Shown here one piece after another: positions 61,883-64,000 of a stretch of DNA of 64,000 bases (the first letter of the stretch is position 1; every line of letters starts with the position of its first letter). The position numbers and the translations under genes are program-made. Location of the stretch: the NCBI RefSeq assembly GCF_003544855.1, contig NZ_CP032101.1:124001-188000 (forward strand). Direction: 5' to 3'. Source of the stretch: Malaciobacter marinus. Lineage in GTDB: Bacteria; Campylobacterota; Campylobacteria; Campylobacterales; Arcobacteraceae. The notes beneath the pieces were generated by a model that searched no databases, was not told the origin of the DNA, and worked only from the letters and a program-made list of their open reading frames with translations.

Positions 61883-63292
61883 ATGAAATATTTTGTTTTA
61901 TATTCACTACTTATTTTTAATACTTTTTTATTTGCGGAAGATTTAAAAAAAGAGGTTAAGTTTAAAAATTTGGACTTAAATGAATTAATAAAAGTAAGTT
62001 CAAAAGTCTTAAATAAGAACATACTTGTAAAAGCTGATATAAAAGGAAAAGTAGATTTTATCTCAGTAAAACCAATATCAAAAAATCAATTGCTTGAAGT
62101 ATTAAAAAACTCATTAGAATCTTTTGGATATGAACTAATCAATAAAAATAGTTTTTATATAATAAATGAGAAGAAAGAAGAAGAGAAAGAAGAAAAAACA
62201 GAAGAAAAGATTGAACCTAAAGTAATCACAAAAGTAATTGCTTTAAAAAATATTGAAGTAAAACAGTTAAAGAAAATTTTACAAAAATTCAAGTCTATAA
62301 ATAAATATGAAAAACTTTTTATTTCAAGTGATGATGAATCAAACTCTTTGATTTTGATTGGTAAAGTGCATATTATTAAGAAAATAGAATCATTAGCAAA
62401 AAAATTAGATAAAGATGAACCCCAAATATTTTTGAAAGCAAAAATTGTTGAACTTAATAGTAATCTTGTAAATAAAATCGGATTAAAGTATGGCTTACTT
62501 TCAGGTAAAACTTCAAATAGTGGAATTTTTACAATGGCATCAAATTTAAACTCAAACGAAGCAGTAGATTTTGATATAAGTAGTATTGGTTTATCTATTC
62601 CCACTTTAAAATCTTCAATATCATTAGGAGCTACATTATCTTTGTTACATCAAAATTATGCATTAAAAATTGTATCTGAACCCTCTATTTTATGTATAAA
62701 TAATAAAAAAAGTACAATATATGTAGGGCAGAGTATATCTTTAAAGACTTCTTCTACTACAACAAGTGGAGGAAATACAAGTTACTCTTTTGAAAGAAAA
62801 GATGTTGGTTTAAAACTAGAGGTTAAACCAAAGTTAAAAAGAGATGATAATAAAGTTAGACTTTATATAAATACTGTTTTAGAGGGGATAAAAAATAGTA
62901 CAACAAATAACCAACCAGATACAACTAAAAAAAGTGTTTCAACTTTTGCAGTAGTTTCAAATGGAGAGAGTATTATCTTAGGAGGATTAGTTGAAAATAG
63001 AAATGAGAAATTAGATGATGAGGTGCCTTATTTCTCCTCTTTACCTATAATTGGTAACTTATTTAAACATAAAAATAATTCTAGTAAACAAAGTAATCTT
63101 GTAATTGTAATAACTCCTTATATTATTCCAAAAAATAAAGATATAACTTTTATAAGAGAAGAATTGGCAAAATTAAAAAGATTAGAAGATTTATTACTTA
63201 TAAAAAGTACACAAAATAAAAATGTTCACAATGAAAATAAATATTTAAAGCTACATAATCAAAGAGTAAAGAATCTTCTTGAAGGAAGATAG
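61883..63292 (+). CDS. GspD/CtsD-like outer-membrane secretin
   Basis: The 469 residues have a signal peptide (about 1-18), an N0-like domain (about 25-100), a charged Glu/Lys linker (about 97-112), an N1/N3 domain (113-180) and the secretin channel (about 240-415; ending 'VPYFSSLPIIGNLFKHKNN' near 375-392 and 'LVIVITPYIIP'). The length resembles the compact secretin CtsD used for natural transformation in Campylobacter better than full-length GspD. A coiled C-terminus follows. No other type II secretion or competence genes are in view, so the assignment to a machine is open. Confidence 0.85.
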   Translation: MKYFVLYSLLIFNTFLFAEDLKKEVKFKNLDLNELIKVSSKVLNKNILVKADIKGKVDFISVKPISKNQLLEVLKNSLESFGYELINKNSFYIINEKKEEEKEEKTEEKIEPKVITKVIALKNIEVKQLKKILQKFKSINKYEKLFISSDDESNSLILIGKVHIIKKIESLAKKLDKDEPQIFLKAKIVELNSNLVNKIGLKYGLLSGKTSNSGIFTMASNLNSNEAVDFDISSIGLSIPTLKSSISLGATLSLLHQNYALKIVSEPSILCINNKKSTIYVGQSISLKTSSTTTSGGNTSYSFERKDVGLKLEVKPKLKRDDNKVRLYINTVLEGIKNSTTNNQPDTTKKSVSTFAVVSNGESIILGGLVENRNEKLDDEVPYFSSLPIIGNLFKHKNNSSKQSNLVIVITPYIIPKNKDITFIREELAKLKRLEDLLLIKSTQNKNVHNENKYLKLHNQRVKNLLEGR

Positions 63293-63293
63293 A

Positions 63294-63908
63294 TTATTTT
63301 ACAGTTGTCTTTGTTAGTAATGCATCTTCTATTAGTGAAGATTTAATACTTTTTATTTGAGAGTTTAATATCTTATTACAATCTGAACATAGTGTAATTA
63401 AATTTTCAAAATTATAACCACCTCCATTTGCTAAAGGTCTAATAAGAATGATTTGTGCATCTATTAGTTCAATATTTAATCCACATCTTTTACATTTACA
63501 ATTATCTCTTCTATATGTAAACTCTTTTCTTTTTGACCAATCATTTGGTAGTTTTTCTTTTATTGGTTTACAGTTTTGTTCATAAGTACTCCAAAGAAAA
63601 TCTTTGTGAATACATTTTTGAGTTTCAAGTTCATACTCAAAATCAAAAAATTGAGAAACTAAATCTTCAATAACTAATATTTGTCTAAGTTTTGCATCTT
63701 TTTCCATTTTAGTTTTTTGAATAATTGAATAGTCAAATTCTATTTTAGGATAGTATGTGTGTAAATAGTTTTTTATATTCTCTTCGAAGGTTTCAAAGTC
63801 ACCTTGTCTTGTAAAAAAATTATATACTTTTTTTCTATAAATATATAATGGAGTCAATAAAATAATTATTATACTTCCAATGATAATAAAATCTGTATCA
63901 AGTATCAT
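63294..63908 (-). CDS. Membrane-anchored HNH-like protein with lost catalytic histidine
   Basis: The 204 residues have an N-terminal membrane helix (about 7-24), a charged middle and an HNH-type zinc core with CxxC at 139-142 and 174-177. The consensus 'DHIIP' position reads I154-L155-I-R-P, so the catalytic His is Leu, while 'NGGGYNFENLITLC' remains. An intact nuclease is therefore unlikely unless another residue substitutes. It ends 1 base from the converging secretin stop. The adjoining partial gene's stop codon abuts its ATG, so it is in an operon with it. Confidence 0.8.
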   Translation of the reverse strand: MILDTDFIIIGSIIIILLTPLYIYRKKVYNFFTRQGDFETFEENIKNYLHTYYPKIEFDYSIIQKTKMEKDAKLRQILVIEDLVSQFFDFEYELETQKCIHKDFLWSTYEQNCKPIKEKLPNDWSKRKEFTYRRDNCKCKRCGLNIELIDAQIILIRPLANGGGYNFENLITLCSDCNKILNSQIKSIKSSLIEDALLTKTTVK

Positions 63909-64000
63909 CTATACTAACTTTGGATTAATTAAGTGATTATTTAAAGACTTTTTGGCTTCTTCAAAATTTCCTGCGGCAAGATTTTTTAGTTCATCTATGT
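63909..64000 (-). CDS. Partial CDS, C-terminus only
   Basis: The last 29 codons of a gene entering from the right end are seen (ending NHLINPKLV, then TAG). The TAG is immediately followed by the ATG of the HNH-like gene. The 'LAAGNFEEAKKSL' segment looks helical. Nothing more can be said of its function. Confidence 0.6.
   Translation of the reverse strand, partial: IDELKNLAAGNFEEAKKSLNNHLINPKLV

Noticed and set aside
62155-62604. 149-residue frame opposite the secretin gene
   Set aside because: It is Phe/Ser-rich low-complexity sequence typical of the antisense of Lys/Glu-rich coding DNA.

Overview
The window looks like chromosomal DNA from a member of the Campylobacterota, most probably of the Arcobacter group. 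It is very AT-rich, the 16S gene has an epsilonproteobacterial character, and several gene orders match that group: ispDF / HP1021-type regulator / pgpA, purA / DUF507 / carA, and glcD beside a PgbA-type exported protein. No species is claimed. Protein calls come from reading motifs and lengths; no database search was run.

Layout. 1-2640: the edge of a DNA phosphorothioation (Dnd) cassette, with dndC leading and dndD running off the left end. 2.8-16.5 kb: a signalling-rich stretch with a CBS protein, a periplasmic-sensor diguanylate cyclase and four histidine kinases of the same HQWRQPL type, none with a response regulator beside it. Between them lie a 2OG-Fe(II) oxygenase, the divergent redox pair trxB / ahpC and a gene resembling a phage 'gene product 88' family. 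16.5-42.9 kb: mostly housekeeping genes for purines (purT, purM, purA), pyrimidine/arginine supply (carA), lysine/cell wall (dapF), CoA (coaE), isoprenoids (ispDF), thiamine (thiC), Fe-S carrier (mrp), histidine (hisIE, hisZ-like), branched-chain amino acids (ilvE) and methionine (metH). Smaller units are interspersed: a two-motif CDGSH protein, a MarR/YceI regulatory module and a lysine-rich histone-H1-like protein. 43.0-48.6 kb: one complete rRNA operon (16S - tRNA-Ile - tRNA-Ala - 23S - 5S) with a consensus promoter, boxA, two RNase III-type processing stems and a terminator. 48.6-55.0 kb: a two-gene unit with a 1661-residue degenerate-kinase / ATPase / GAF / GGDEF protein followed 12 bases later by a periplasmic c-type haem protein. 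55.1-64.0 kb: membrane, metabolic and RNA-modifying genes (yihY-like, glcD-like, pgbA-like, bcp, cmoA, ribF, tlyA), an IMPACT-family gene, a secretin and a membrane-anchored degenerate HNH protein.

Best candidates for something new: (1) the degenerate-kinase/AAA/GAF/GGDEF protein paired with a monohaem cytochrome; (2) the MarR-YceI module, where near-identical perfect palindromes sit inside the -35/-10 spacers of both the marR and yceI promoters; (3) the phage-type CX6CX3C gene among the orphan kinases; (4) the H1-like protein driven by a consensus promoter. The Dnd cassette is a known kind of defence/epigenetic system, but it is cut by the window edge and shows no dndB next to dndC.
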